From Thalassobius sp. Cn5-15 (GTDB lineage: Bacteria; Pseudomonadota; Alphaproteobacteria; Rhodobacterales; Rhodobacteraceae): a stretch of DNA of 64,000 bases. Positions 43,351-53,221 of this stretch are shown in pieces. Both the position numbers and the translations under genes were made by a program. Each line of letters opens with the position of its first letter. Position 1 is the first letter of the stretch. The notes beneath the pieces are model-generated. The model made no database searches. It was not told where the DNA came from and saw only the letters and a list, made by a program, of their open reading frames with translations. The stretch covers positions 124,001-188,000 of the forward strand of contig NZ_JAKRGF010000005.1 in NCBI RefSeq assembly GCF_022347685.1. The letters run 5' to 3'.

Positions 43351-43710
43351 TTACGGCAGGTTGCGTACCCGCTCGATCTGTTCGTGGGCCGGCATCATGT
43401 TTTCTTCGAGGTTGAACATAACCCAGATAGAGCCGGACAGGACGATGACCAAGAGCAGGATGGTCAGACCCATAGACATAACCTGCCAGCCTGCTTCGGC
43501 CTTGATAGTAACATGCAGGAAGTAGTGGATATGCACCAGCATCTGCATACCGCCGAGGACGAAGATCAGGACCACGGCCAGAGTTTTGTTGTCCATCACG
43601 TCGCCCATCACGATCCAGAACGGAACCGCGGTCAGCACAACCGAAAGGACAAAACCGATGAGATAGGATTTCAGCGACCCGTGGCCGCCTTCATGGGTGT
43701 CTGCGCTCAC
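43351..43710 (-). CDS. cyoD: Cytochrome bo3 ubiquinol oxidase subunit IV
   Basis: The 119-residue protein has three transmembrane segments (YLIGFVLSVVLTAVPFWIVMG, LAVVLIFVLGGMQMLVHIHYF, VMSMGLTILLLVIVLSGSIWV), as in CyoD. The N-terminus is rich in Gly, His and charged residues (HEGGHGSLKSYL). It stabilises the bo3 complex in the inner membrane. Its ATG overlaps the cyoC stop by four bases. Confidence 0.95.
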   Translation of the reverse strand: MSADTHEGGHGSLKSYLIGFVLSVVLTAVPFWIVMGDVMDNKTLAVVLIFVLGGMQMLVHIHYFLHVTIKAEAGWQVMSMGLTILLLVIVLSGSIWVMFNLEENMMPAHEQIERVRNLP

Positions 43711-44363
43711 AATAGGACTCCTGTCAGATAAACCAGGGTAAAGACGCCGATCCAGATCAGGTCAAGGAAGTGCCAGAACAAGCTGAGGCACATCACGCGT
43801 CGCTTGTTGGCGTGGGTCAGGCCATGCATCCGCAACTGCACCAGCAGCACGATCAGCCACAAGGTGCCAGAGGCAACGTGCAGACCGTGGGTGCCGACCA
43901 GAAAGAAGAAAGACGACAGAAACGCGCTGGCCATCGGCGTGGCGCCGAGGTGCCACAGGTGGTTGAATTCATAGATTTCCAACCCCAGAAAGCAGGCGCC
44001 GAAAACGCCTGTGACGATCAGCCAGATCGTGGTGCCATTCAGATCACCCTTGTCCATGCGCAAAACCGCAAAGCCATAGGTGATCGACGAAAACAGCAGC
44101 ATCGAAGTGCTGATCAGGATCAGATCCAGATCAAACAGATCAACAGGTGCGGGACCAGCAGCGTAGTTGCCGCCCAGAACGGCGTATGTTGCGAACAGAA
44201 TACCAAAGATCAGGCAGTCGCTCATCAGGTAGATCCAGAAACCCAGCATGGTGCCAGTTTCGTGGTGGTGCTCTGCGTGATCGCCGCCATGGTCCCCATG
44301 CGCTGCATGGGGATCTTCGGTGACAAAAAACTCAAGCGGTTGGTTTGCGGTGGTTGCGCTCAT
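43707..44363 (-). CDS. cyoC: Cytochrome bo3 ubiquinol oxidase subunit III
   Basis: The 218-residue protein has a His-rich N-terminus (HAAHGDHGGDHAEHHHETG) and five transmembrane segments starting at about residue 40 (MLGFWIYLMSDCLIFGILFA). It is the non-catalytic subunit III of the heme-copper quinol oxidase. It overlaps cyoD by four bases, and its first base is shared with the cyoB stop region. The texts FFLVGTHGLHVASGTLW and LFWHFLDLIWIGVFTLVYL are typical. Confidence 0.96.
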   Translation of the reverse strand: MSATTANQPLEFFVTEDPHAAHGDHGGDHAEHHHETGTMLGFWIYLMSDCLIFGILFATYAVLGGNYAAGPAPVDLFDLDLILISTSMLLFSSITYGFAVLRMDKGDLNGTTIWLIVTGVFGACFLGLEIYEFNHLWHLGATPMASAFLSSFFFLVGTHGLHVASGTLWLIVLLVQLRMHGLTHANKRRVMCLSLFWHFLDLIWIGVFTLVYLTGVLL

Positions 44364-46402
44364 TATTCCGCGGGCTCCGCCAATTTGCTGAGGAACTTGT
44401 GCTCAGTCTCGCGCACTTCGTCTGCAGGGACGTAGTAGTCGCGGTTGTAGTTGAAGGTGTGCAGGATGCCGTAGGCCACCGCTGCGATGAAGGTCATCGC
44501 AGCGATGAACCACATGTGCCAGATCATCGCAAAGCCCAGCACAGTCAGCAGGCCAGAGATGATCACGCCTGTCGCAGTGTAACGCGGCATATGGATCGGC
44601 ATGTAGCCTTCGGACGGGCGGGTGAAGCCCACGCGCTTCATATGAGTGAAGGCGTCGATTTCGTGCACACGCGGCGTAAAGGCAAAGTTGTAGTAGGGTG
44701 GCGGCGACGAGGTCGACCATTCCAGCGTACGGCCAGTTCCCCATGCATCACCTGTGTGATCCCGCAGCTCTTCGCGACGCAAGATCGACACAACGATCTG
44801 GATGATAAAGGCCGCAATGCCGATGGCGACAAACACAGCGCCTACAAGCGCGATGATGAAGTAGACGGCATAGAAGGTGTCTTCGAACTGGCTCAGACGA
44901 CGGGTGACGCCCATCAGACCCAGAATGTAGAGTGGCATGAACGCCAGATAGAAGCCGATCAGCCAGCACCAGAAACTTACCTTGCCCCAGAACGGATCCA
45001 GCGAGAATCCGAAGGCCTTGGGCCACCAGAACACGATGCCGGCAAAGATACCGAACACCACGCCGCCGATGATAACGTTATGGAAGTGCGCAATCAGGAA
45101 CAGCGAGTTGTGCAGCACATAGTCCGCCGGCGGAACCGCCAGCAGCACGCCGGTCATGCCTCCGATCACAAAGGTGATCATGAAGCCCATAACCCACAGC
45201 ATCGGGGTTTCGAACCGGATGCGGCCTTTGTACATGGTGAAAAGCCAGTTGAAGATCTTGGCCCCTGTCGGGATCGAGATGATCATCGTGGTGATGCCAA
45301 AGAAGGCGTTCACATTGGCACCCGCCCCCATGGTAAAGAAGTGGTGCAGCCACACGATATAGCTGAGAACCATGATCACACAGGTGGCGTACACCATCGA
45401 GGTATAGCCAAACAGACGTTTGCTGCTGAAGGTCGGCACAATCTCTGAGAAGATGCCAAAGACCGGCAGGATCAGGATATAGACCTCAGGGTGGCCCCAG
45501 ATCCAGATCAGGTTCACATACATCATCGGGCTACCACCCAATTCGTTGGTGAAGAACGCGGTGCCGATGTAGCGGTCAGCGGTCAGCAGCGCCAGCGTGG
45601 CGGTCAGCACCGGGAAGGTGGCGACGATCAGCACGTTGGTACACAGCGTGGTCCAGGTGAACACCGGCATTTTCATGTAGGTCATGCCGGGGGCACGCAT
45701 CTTGACGATGGTGACCACCAGGTTGATGCCCGACAATGTCGTCCCGATACCGGCGATGTTCAGCGCCCACAGGTAGTAGTCCATGCCCACACTCGGGCTG
45801 TACTCCAGCCCAGAGAATGGCGCATAGGCCAGCCAGCCTGCAGTCGAAAACTCGCCCACAAACAGCGAAATCATCACCAATACCGCACCCGACACCGTCA
45901 GCCACAGACTGAAGTTGTTGAGGAACGGGAAAGCAACGTCGCGCGCACCGATCTGTAGTGGCATCACATAGTTCATGAAGCCGGTCACAAACGGCATCGC
46001 CACAAAGAAAATCATGATCACACCATGTGCGGTGAAAATCTGGTCATAGTGGTGCGGTGGCAGGTAGCCTTCATAGCCCGCGGCAGCCAGCGCCTGATGA
46101 CCCCGCATCAGCAGCGCATCGGCAAAGCCACGCAGCAGCATGATCAGGCCAAGGATCATGTACATGATCCCGACCTTCTTGTGGTCGATCGAAGTCAGCC
46201 AACCGCGCCACAGCGGCCCCCAAAGGCGGTAGTAGGTCATCGCAGCCAGCGTTGCGATGCCGCCCAGAACCACCCCAATAAAGGTAATGAGGATAATGGG
46301 ATCGTGCAAAAACGCCAGCGCGTCCCAGTTAAGTTTCCCCCAGAAGGGGTGGACATCGGTGTGCAGGGTTGCGCCGCCATGTCCGTGAGATGAAGAAGCC
46401 AT
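44363..46402 (-). CDS. cyoB: Cytochrome bo3 ubiquinol oxidase subunit I
   Basis: The 679-residue protein is the catalytic subunit with about fifteen transmembrane segments. It holds heme b, heme o3 and CuB and passes electrons from ubiquinol to oxygen. Landmarks are the heme His in [10 protein letters not shown], the CuB His-Tyr [12 protein letters not shown], the His pair [10 protein letters not shown], and the heme-binding [15 protein letters not shown]. The ATG at 46402 was chosen because [10 protein letters not shown] starts the family region; an upstream open frame lies inside cyoA. cyoA ends three bases upstream. Confidence 0.97.
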   Translation of the reverse strand: MASSSHGHGGATLHTDVHPFWGKLNWDALAFLHDPIILITFIGVVLGGIATLAAMTYYRLWGPLWRGWLTSIDHKKVGIMYMILGLIMLLRGFADALLMRGHQALAAAGYEGYLPPHHYDQIFTAHGVIMIFFVAMPFVTGFMNYVMPLQIGARDVAFPFLNNFSLWLTVSGAVLVMISLFVGEFSTAGWLAYAPFSGLEYSPSVGMDYYLWALNIAGIGTTLSGINLVVTIVKMRAPGMTYMKMPVFTWTTLCTNVLIVATFPVLTATLALLTADRYIGTAFFTNELGGSPMMYVNLIWIWGHPEVYILILPVFGIFSEIVPTFSSKRLFGYTSMVYATCVIMVLSYIVWLHHFFTMGAGANVNAFFGITTMIISIPTGAKIFNWLFTMYKGRIRFETPMLWVMGFMITFVIGGMTGVLLAVPPADYVLHNSLFLIAHFHNVIIGGVVFGIFAGIVFWWPKAFGFSLDPFWGKVSFWCWLIGFYLAFMPLYILGLMGVTRRLSQFEDTFYAVYFIIALVGAVFVAIGIAAFIIQIVVSILRREELRDHTGDAWGTGRTLEWSTSSPPPYYNFAFTPRVHEIDAFTHMKRVGFTRPSEGYMPIHMPRYTATGVIISGLLTVLGFAMIWHMWFIAAMTFIAAVAYGILHTFNYNRDYYVPADEVRETEHKFLSKLAEPAE

Positions 46403-46404
46403 AG

Positions 46405-47487
46405 TCAGTTTCCGTTTGGAAGGGGGTCGCTTGCCACAATGGCGGGGGTCAGGGTCATCGCTGCCAGAATCTCTTCGGCGCTGTGCTCTACGTCTGGACG
46501 CAGCAGCGCCAGCAGTGCTTCGGGATCGTCCGCGGAACACAGACCGCGGAACAGTTCCCGGTTAAACAGACCTTCCAGACCGCCGCCGCCAAGGGCGTCA
46601 ACCATCATCATGTCGTTCATGCACAGATCATCGTCCGAGGTGCACTGGTTCAGGATCCTGTCCCAAAGCCCATCCTCGACCGCGCTGTAATAGGTGACGG
46701 GGTGTGCAATGCTCTTATTATCCAGAACGGCAATCTCATCACGATCCAGCCCTTGCGGATCTGCGCGCACGGTTTCTACCCACGCGTCGAAATCCTGTTC
46801 GCTGAGGCCGTGAAACTTGAACCGCATCTGCGAAAACCCTGCGCCGCTGTAGTTTGCGGAGAAGCCTTTATAGACGCCCGGTTCGTTGATCACCGCGTTC
46901 AACTCTGTTTGCATGCCATTCATGGTATAGATCATGCCGGCCAGTGCAGGCACATAGAACGAGTTCATAACCGTGGTCGAGGTCAGCTGAAATTCGATCG
47001 GGCGGTCCACAACTGCGGCCAGTTCGTTCACTGTGGCAATGCCCTGTTCGGGGTAGATGAACAACCATTTCCAATCCATCGCGGCCACTTGCACCACCAG
47101 CGGCTGCACCTCTGGATCGATCGCCTGATCGGCAGAGATCCGCGATAGTGGCTTGTAGGGGTCCAGACGGTGCGTCGCCACCCAGGTCAGACCGGCCAGA
47201 CAGATGATGATTGCAAGCGGGACCGACCAGATGATGATTTCCAGCGTGGTCGAGTGGTGCCAATCCGGCTCATAGGGCGCATCTTGGTTAGAGGCACGGT
47301 ATTTGATGGCAAAGAAAATCGTGAGCACGATCACCGGCACAATCACAATCAGCATCAAAACCGTAGAGTAAATGATGAGGTTTGCCTGTTGTTCTGCAAT
47401 ATCCCCAGAGGGGGACATGACAACAAGATTACACCCGCTCAGGGCAAATATGAGCGGCAGAAAAGCCGCAATCTTAGCGCGTTTCAT
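46405..47487 (-). CDS. cyoA: Cytochrome bo3 ubiquinol oxidase subunit II
   Basis: The 360-residue protein has a lipoprotein-type N-terminus ([10 protein letters not shown], Cys19) and two transmembrane segments (residues about 35-110). A periplasmic cupredoxin domain follows ([40 protein letters not shown]). The copper A ligands of cytochrome c oxidases are missing, which marks it as a quinol oxidase. It is the first gene of the operon. The divergent MFS gene starts 183 bases away across a shared promoter region. The C-terminus is longer than in E. coli CyoA. Confidence 0.95.
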   Translation of the reverse strand: MKRAKIAAFLPLIFALSGCNLVVMSPSGDIAEQQANLIIYSTVLMLIVIVPVIVLTIFFAIKYRASNQDAPYEPDWHHSTTLEIIIWSVPLAIIICLAGLTWVATHRLDPYKPLSRISADQAIDPEVQPLVVQVAAMDWKWLFIYPEQGIATVNELAAVVDRPIEFQLTSTTVMNSFYVPALAGMIYTMNGMQTELNAVINEPGVYKGFSANYSGAGFSQMRFKFHGLSEQDFDAWVETVRADPQGLDRDEIAVLDNKSIAHPVTYYSAVEDGLWDRILNQCTSDDDLCMNDMMMVDALGGGGLEGLFNRELFRGLCSADDPEALLALLRPDVEHSAEEILAAMTLTPAIVASDPLPNGN

Positions 47488-47669
47488 GTCTTCTTTCACA
47501 GGATGTGAGGAGTGGGAGGAGAGCTGGACGATTCTGGTGACCACCTAGCAAAGGCACTTGTGTGGCAAATTCGTTCATGCTGCAATGCGACAAATGGTGA
47601 CTCGGATTGGCATCTTTCATAAGAGGCCTGGGGCAGTCTGGGTATCCGTTGAAATTAAGGGAGAATTTC

Positions 47670-48929
47670 ATGTCCACAGCAGAATATTCGCATCAACATG
47701 ACGCTACGCTGGATGAGGTTGTTATAACCGTCATTATGGCGCGGGTGACCGACTTTTTTGGCTTTTTTGTTTATGCTGTTGCATCGGCACTGGTGTTTCC
47801 GAAGCTGTTTTTTCCGATGTATGATCCGCTGACGGCGACGTTGCTGTCGTTTGCGATCTTCGCGCTGGCGTTTTTGGTGCGGCCGCTGGCCAACCCGATG
47901 AGTCGCATGTTGCAGGCGCGGATCGGCAAGCCGGGGAAGGTGGTCTTTGCGCTTATGCTGTTGGGAACCTCAACGGTCGCCATCGGCCTGCTGCCCGGAT
48001 ATGAGAAAATCGGCTGGGCCGCGCCGGTCCTGTTGGCCGTCTTGCGTATTCTGCAAGGTCTGGGGCTGGGGGGATCATGGGATGGCCTGACCCTGCAATT
48101 GCAACATGTGGCGCCTGCAAACCGTCAGGGGCTTTACGCGATGGTGCCGCAGCTGGGCGGGCCGATTGGGTTTGTGGTGGCAGTGTCGCTGTTCTATGTG
48201 CTGACTGGTTTCCTGACCGAAGAAGAGTTCCTGACCTTCGGCTGGCGTTTCACCTTCTTTGCGGTGATGGCGGTGAATGTTGTGTCGTTGTTTGCCCGTC
48301 TGCGCCTGCTGAACGCCGATCTGGGTGTCGAGGAAGAACTGGTCACCTCCGCACCGCTGAAAGAGGTGATTTCTACGCAGTGGCGCACCATTATGCTGTC
48401 GGCGTTTCTGCCGCTGGCCAGCTATGCTCTGTTCCATATGGTGACGGTGTTCCCGCTGGGGTATACCACGCTGTTCACTGACCGGTCCGTGACCGATATC
48501 CTGCTGATCCAGATGGCGGGCGGGACGCTGGCGATCTTTACGGTAATTTTGTCTGGCATTTTGGTTGACCGCTTCAGCCGTCGACTGGTGTTGAGTGCCA
48601 GTACCGCGCTCATCGTGGCGCTGGCGCTGATGATCGGCCTGTTGGACAGCCATCCGGCCCTGTTCCTGATGTTCGGCTTTGCCATCTTTGGTCTGGCTTA
48701 TGGTCAGGCCAGTGCGATCGCGCCGCGGCGATTTGCACTGGCGTATCGTTATTCCGGCACCGCACTAGCGACGAACCTCAGCTGGATCTTTGGCGCGGCC
48801 TTTGCGCCCTTGGTGGGTCTTGGTCTGGTGGCGATGTTCGGGCTTTCGGCAGCGGCGCTCTATTTGTTGTCCGGCGCGGTTGTCACGTTTGCGGCCATTC
48901 GTATTCTGAATCGGCGTGAAGCCAGTTAA
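47670..48929 (+). CDS. MFS transporter (metabolite:H+ symporter type)
   Basis: The 419-residue inner-membrane protein has twelve predicted hydrophobic segments. MHS-type texts include DFFGFFVYAVASALVFPKLFF, FLVRPLANPMSRMLQARIGK and ILQGLGLGGSWDGLTLQ. The ATG at 47670 has AAGGGAG eight bases upstream. It is divergent from the cyo operon and probably shares its control region. The substrate is unknown. A bidirectional terminator follows at 48951-48980. Confidence 0.88.
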   Translation: MSTAEYSHQHDATLDEVVITVIMARVTDFFGFFVYAVASALVFPKLFFPMYDPLTATLLSFAIFALAFLVRPLANPMSRMLQARIGKPGKVVFALMLLGTSTVAIGLLPGYEKIGWAAPVLLAVLRILQGLGLGGSWDGLTLQLQHVAPANRQGLYAMVPQLGGPIGFVVAVSLFYVLTGFLTEEEFLTFGWRFTFFAVMAVNVVSLFARLRLLNADLGVEEELVTSAPLKEVISTQWRTIMLSAFLPLASYALFHMVTVFPLGYTTLFTDRSVTDILLIQMAGGTLAIFTVILSGILVDRFSRRLVLSASTALIVALALMIGLLDSHPALFLMFGFAIFGLAYGQASAIAPRRFALAYRYSGTALATNLSWIFGAAFAPLVGLGLVAMFGLSAAALYLLSGAVVTFAAIRILNRREAS

Positions 48930-48950
48930 GGCGCAGGTTTATAAGCACGA

Positions 48951-48980
48951 AAAGGCGGGCCAGACGGCCCGCCTTTTTTG
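48951..48980. terminator. Bidirectional terminator between MFS and mvd genes
   Basis: AAAGGCGGGCC-AGAC-GGCCCGCCTTT is an 11-bp stem with TTTTTTG on the plus side and TTTTCGTGC on the minus side, so it can serve both convergent genes. Confidence 0.9.
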
Positions 48981-48997
48981 TTGCACTTTGAGTGCGA

Positions 48998-50011
48998 TCA
49001 AAGGGTTTTGAATGGCTCGATCACCTGTGCCTGCGGAAACAGGTGAGTGATGTCATCGGTGCTGCGACCCAGGAAGATCAGTTTCACATTCGCACCCGCA
49101 TCCATCGTGGCATAGGCCTGCAATCCTTCCTTACGGGCCTGCCAAAGCTGATCCAGTAAGGCCCAGCTTTCAGTCGTCAAATAGCTGAGTGCAGGGCGCG
49201 CGGCCTGCATGGTTGCGTGCATCGCCAGCGCGTTTGCCTCTGCCAGCGCGCCCAGCGTGTCAAAGTCCTGCGCCCGCACGGCGGTCTCAATCGCCTGACA
49301 GTCTGCTTCGGCCTGATCGGGCCAGCTGGCAAACAGCGGGCTGGTTGCCACCGTATGGTTCATACCGTCACGTGAGGAATGGGATTTCGGCCCCACATCC
49401 ACAGGCAGGATCGCGATGCGAAATTCGGGCCACTGCAGGTTCAGCGGCTGTGCGAAACTGTCGCTGCCATCCTCTTGCGTGCCTTTGTCCCAGCGCACAA
49501 ATCCATGCCACAGCGACCGCGTGGCGCTGCCGCTGCCCAGGCGGGCAATCAGGCTCATCTGTGCCTCTGACAGGTGATCTGACAGCCCAAAAGCACCACA
49601 AAGCGCCTGTGTCAGTGCGGCAAAACCCGACGCGGAAGAGGCCAGTCCAGCGGCCGTCGGGATGGTGTTGCTCGTCTCAATCCACAGCGGCGTTTTCGCG
49701 CTGCCATCTTCCCCACGGAAGAGGTCGGCAAACTTCAGCGCTTTGGCGGCAAAGGGCGTGTCGAGCGACAGGTCTTCCCCGCCAAGTGTGACGCGATCCC
49801 GGCCATCCTTTGACGGGACGACCTGCGTGTGCGATCCCCACTCTGCCAGTGAAATGGACAGTGAACTGTTCAGTGGCAGGTTTCGTGCACGGTCCCGCTT
49901 GCCCCAGTATTTCGACAGCGCGATGTTGCTGGGCGCATAGGCGCTGGCTGTTTGCGACGCAGATGCCTTGGCCATGGCATCGCGGATCAACTGTTTGGCA
50001 GCGTCATTCAT
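48998..50011 (-). CDS. mvd: Diphosphomevalonate decarboxylase
   Basis: The 337-residue GHMP-family enzyme converts mevalonate diphosphate to isopentenyl diphosphate with ATP. It has SNIALSKYWGKRDRARNLPL and NSSLSISLAEWGSHTQV at the N-terminus, the phosphate loop GLASSASGFAALTQALCGAF, and the GSGSATRSLWHGF segment with catalytic residues. It is the last gene of the mevalonate operon and overlaps the upstream kinase gene by eight bases. It ends next to the bidirectional terminator. Confidence 0.94.
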   Translation of the reverse strand: MNDAAKQLIRDAMAKASASQTASAYAPSNIALSKYWGKRDRARNLPLNSSLSISLAEWGSHTQVVPSKDGRDRVTLGGEDLSLDTPFAAKALKFADLFRGEDGSAKTPLWIETSNTIPTAAGLASSASGFAALTQALCGAFGLSDHLSEAQMSLIARLGSGSATRSLWHGFVRWDKGTQEDGSDSFAQPLNLQWPEFRIAILPVDVGPKSHSSRDGMNHTVATSPLFASWPDQAEADCQAIETAVRAQDFDTLGALAEANALAMHATMQAARPALSYLTTESWALLDQLWQARKEGLQAYATMDAGANVKLIFLGRSTDDITHLFPQAQVIEPFKTL

Positions 50012-50921
50012 TGATGGTCAATCCTTTTGCGGCCAGTTTGGCGCTGGTAAATCCTTCGGGCACCGCGCCTATAGCGACCACACAATCACCAAGGCCAGAG
50101 CCGGAAATTTTCACCGCCTGTACATGCGTATCCGCCTGTGCCTCGGCGATAATGCGATCAAGGGTGTCGTCGCTGACGCCCAGCTGTTCCAGCAACTGCT
50201 GATACTGTGTCAGACTGGTGGCGAAGGCGGTCCAGTCTTTGGATTGGGCGCTGTTGATTGCGGCCTCTGCCTCCGCGCCCATCGCGGCGTAGAGGTCGGC
50301 GAAGGCCTGTTCATTGCCCGCCATCCGCTCGGCAATCAGTCGCAGCACCTCGGCGGTTGGGGTTTTGTAACCTGCGTACTTTAGCGCCAGTTCTGTCGGG
50401 GCGGGTAGCTTGGCAATTTCGGTTGCCGTGGTGTCCGTCGGGGCGCGGTAGCTAATCATGCCGCCGGACAGGCTGGCGGCCAGATCGGCGCCGCTCCCAC
50501 GGCCCTGAATGTCCCGGATGATTGACACCGCCGTTTGGTGGATGCCCGACGTGTCGGCACATGTCAGCGCAGTGAGCGCGCCCAATGTAGCGATTGTGAC
50601 CGCGGCAGAGGAACCGAGGCCAAGCGTCGGGTCTACCTCTGATGTGATCGTCAGGTCAAAGCCATAATCGAGTGCGTCCAGATGGGCGCGAATGCAGGCA
50701 ACCACAAAGCGATAGTCATGCGACGGCGCTAGATTATCCAGCGTGGTTTCAAACCGCTCGGCAATTTGTGAAGTGATGGAGATGCGACGATCCATACGCT
50801 GGCGTAGGGCAACGGTAATTCGCTGGTCCACAGCGGCAACAATGGCGCGGTGGCCGTAGACAACCGCGTGCTCGCCAGTGATCATGATGGATCCGGGCGC
50901 ACTGGTGGTGATCTGCCTCAT
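50004..50921 (-). CDS. pmk: GHMP kinase of the mevalonate operon, phosphomevalonate kinase by synteny
   Basis: The 305-residue kinase starts with the GHMP texts SAPGSIMITGEHAVVYG and has the phosphate loop LGLGSSAAVTIATLGALTAL, IQGRGSGADLAASLSGG and the closing KISGSGLGDCVVAIG. Text and position match the gene annotated as phosphomevalonate kinase in the Paracoccus zeaxanthinifaciens operon, from memory. Sequence alone would also allow mevalonate kinase, so the labels of this and the next kinase could be swapped. The ATG overlaps the upstream stop by four bases. Confidence 0.8.
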   Translation of the reverse strand: MRQITTSAPGSIMITGEHAVVYGHRAIVAAVDQRITVALRQRMDRRISITSQIAERFETTLDNLAPSHDYRFVVACIRAHLDALDYGFDLTITSEVDPTLGLGSSAAVTIATLGALTALTCADTSGIHQTAVSIIRDIQGRGSGADLAASLSGGMISYRAPTDTTATEIAKLPAPTELALKYAGYKTPTAEVLRLIAERMAGNEQAFADLYAAMGAEAEAAINSAQSKDWTAFATSLTQYQQLLEQLGVSDDTLDRIIAEAQADTHVQAVKISGSGLGDCVVAIGAVPEGFTSAKLAAKGLTINE

Positions 50922-52045
50922 ACAGTTTGCCCTTTAATTGTCGCGCTCATCTGAGGGGCAGGACCCGCGCTGGCGCCGGTGGTGGCCATGCGCAGTTTCG
51001 ACCATGCCTTGTCGGGGTGATCCTGCATCAGGCTTTCCATCGCCTCTGAGTCGCTGAGGCGAACCAGAATAGCGCCACCGCCTGAGCCCTGAACCGATCC
51101 GGCGCCGCAAACCTTGGCCGCACCGCCAAGTGCGCTGACCGCGCGGGTAAAATCCTGCGCAGGTTCTGGCACCACGCCAATGTGTTCCAGCAGACTATGA
51201 TTTTCGCGCAGCAGATCCCGCACATCTGACCCATCCGACAGCGCCTGTGCCAAGCCATCCGTGCAGGTGCCAAAGGCGCGCCACAATGCAGTATCGCTGC
51301 CGTGATGGGCACGCACATGCGCCACGCATTCGCCGGTGGAACTGTCGGGCCGTCCATGCAGGACCCAGTACCAGCCGTCGCCTTCCGCCAGACCGTGCGA
51401 CGGATCAACGGTTGGCACACTCAGCCCTGCGCCGCCCACATGCACCAACCCGCCGCGCACGACGGCAGCAGCGTCAATTGGGCCGGCTTTACCATGTTTC
51501 AACCGCTCACAAAAACGGACCCGCTCATAGCGGTCTTCCAGCGTCTTGTGGCGGTTGAGAAGGGTTTCAAACAGCACCGTGACCGCCGCCACCACCGCGG
51601 CAGAGGAACCAAGTCCTGCGCCAATCGGAATAGAGGACCGGCTGGACAGTTGACCCGGGTGCGGCAGGTGCCCCACCGCGCCGATCCCTGCAACAGAGGT
51701 GCCGGTGCTGCCGTCTTGATCCTGCAGCAGGGACGCCAGCGTGTAGACCGCCAGATCATCGGGGTGGGTGAGGATTTCCTGCACCTTCAACTCACCCCGT
51801 TTGAACTGATCAAAGCGATCATCCAGCGAGGATTTCAGTTTGTGGAGCAGTTGCAGCGGGTAGTTGACGCCAGACGAGAGGTTTTCAAACGCGGTGCGCA
51901 GGCCTGCGCCCGGTCCTTGGGGGACAAAGCGCACCTCTGTATATTGGGCCAACGCCATTGCCAGCGCAGGCGCCCCGTATAATACGGAATGCTCCCCCGA
52001 CAGGATCAGCTTACCGGGGGAGTGCGCGACCGACGCGCCGCCCAT
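50918..52045 (-). CDS. mvk: GHMP kinase of the mevalonate operon, mevalonate kinase by synteny
   Basis: The 375-residue kinase has SPGKLILSGEHSVLYGAPAL at residues about 8-27, the phosphate loop PIGAGLGSSAAVVAAVTVLF, HGKAGPIDAAAVVRGG, and the C-terminal GAGSVQGSGGGAIL. It matches the gene called mevalonate kinase in the Paracoccus zeaxanthinifaciens operon (recalled). ATG 52045 lies one base after the hcs stop; the frame stays open upstream inside hcs, but without need. It overlaps the following kinase by four bases. Confidence 0.82.
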   Translation of the reverse strand: MGGASVAHSPGKLILSGEHSVLYGAPALAMALAQYTEVRFVPQGPGAGLRTAFENLSSGVNYPLQLLHKLKSSLDDRFDQFKRGELKVQEILTHPDDLAVYTLASLLQDQDGSTGTSVAGIGAVGHLPHPGQLSSRSSIPIGAGLGSSAAVVAAVTVLFETLLNRHKTLEDRYERVRFCERLKHGKAGPIDAAAVVRGGLVHVGGAGLSVPTVDPSHGLAEGDGWYWVLHGRPDSSTGECVAHVRAHHGSDTALWRAFGTCTDGLAQALSDGSDVRDLLRENHSLLEHIGVVPEPAQDFTRAVSALGGAAKVCGAGSVQGSGGGAILVRLSDSEAMESLMQDHPDKAWSKLRMATTGASAGPAPQMSATIKGQTV

Positions 52046-52046
52046 A

Positions 52047-53210
52047 TCAGGCGTTTTTGTCGATGTAGATGCGCTTGTTGTCATTGATGCTTGCCAATCT
52101 GTAGCGGCCTTGGGCCTCATCCGGCAGGGTCAGTTCAGCGCCATCCTGCGCCGCAGGGGCGTCCCACAGGGAGACATAATCGTCGTACTCAACTGCGACG
52201 CGGTCTTTCAGCAGGGCTTTGTGGCGGTCGGTGAACAGGTGATCGCGGTATCCGGGCACCACGGTGGCATCAAAAAACTCGCCCGTGGCGCCAGAGCCGT
52301 AGGAGAACAGGCCGATGGATTTACCCGCCAGATCCTCCGCGCTGTTTTCCAGAGTCGAGGTTAAGGCCAGATAGATCGACGCGGTATAGGCGTTCCCAAC
52401 CACGCGGTTATATTCCATCCCCGCAAGCGCCTGATCCATGTCGAGCGGCGCCTTGGCGGATTTGGCCAGATGGCGGTGCGCCTTTTCGCCCATGCGTGAA
52501 AATGGCAGGTGGTAGCAGAAGCGGGAGAAGTCCTCGTAGGCTTTGCCGCCGTTGGCCTGATAATCGCGCCATGCCTCTACGAGCGCGTTCAAATAGCGCA
52601 GGGTCGAGTATTTGCCGTCAAACAGCGGTGTGCGGCGATGGTTGGGACGCCAGAAGTCCATGATGTCTTCGCAGAAGAGGCCCGAGATCGCGCCGATTTC
52701 CAGCACCTTGGGCTCCGCACTGATCAGCATGGCCACGGCCCCCGCACCCTGCGTTGCCTCGCCCGAACTGTCGCGGTCATAACGTGCCACGTCAGAGGCG
52801 ATGACCAGTACCTTGCGGTCAGGGCGACGGGCGACATAGCTGCAGGCCAGTTGCAGAGCAGGGGTTGCCGAATAGCAGGCTTGTTTCAGTTCCACATTGC
52901 GGCAGTTGGGCGACAGGCCCAGCAGTTGATGCACATAGATGCCAGCGGCCTTGGATTGGTCGATGCCGGTTTCGGTGGCAAACAGAACGGTGTCGATACC
53001 GTCTGCACCATAGCGATCAATCAGCGGGCGGGCCGCTTCGGCGGCCATGGTAACGATATCTTCGTCATGGCCGGGCAGGGCGATCTTGTCCTGCCCGATG
53101 CCACGGGAAAACTTCTCAGGGTCGATGCCCTGACGTTCGGCCAATGTCGCCAGTTTCAAGTATCGGTGAGGCGTGTAAAAGCTCAGCGCCTCGATGCCAG
53201 TTTTGATCAT
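52047..53210 (-). CDS. hcs: Hydroxymethylglutaryl-CoA synthase
   Basis: The 387-residue thiolase-fold enzyme condenses acetoacetyl-CoA with acetyl-CoA to HMG-CoA. The catalytic Cys is in LKQACYSATPALQLA, an Asp/Glu pair lies in DTVLFATETGIDQSKA, and the His region is YHLPFSRMGEKAHRH. It is about the length of bacterial MvaS. The start is ATG 53210. idi ends 11 bases upstream. An acetoacetyl-CoA thiolase gene is not in the window. Confidence 0.95.
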   Translation of the reverse strand: MIKTGIEALSFYTPHRYLKLATLAERQGIDPEKFSRGIGQDKIALPGHDEDIVTMAAEAARPLIDRYGADGIDTVLFATETGIDQSKAAGIYVHQLLGLSPNCRNVELKQACYSATPALQLACSYVARRPDRKVLVIASDVARYDRDSSGEATQGAGAVAMLISAEPKVLEIGAISGLFCEDIMDFWRPNHRRTPLFDGKYSTLRYLNALVEAWRDYQANGGKAYEDFSRFCYHLPFSRMGEKAHRHLAKSAKAPLDMDQALAGMEYNRVVGNAYTASIYLALTSTLENSAEDLAGKSIGLFSYGSGATGEFFDATVVPGYRDHLFTDRHKALLKDRVAVEYDDYVSLWDAPAAQDGAELTLPDEAQGRYRLASINDNKRIYIDKNA

Positions 53211-53221
53211 GTGTCCGTCTT

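Noticed and set aside
44345-45448. A 367-codon plus-strand open frame opposite cyoB.
   Set aside because: Shadow of cyoB; the His/Asp/Arg-rich text is typical of antisense to membrane genes.
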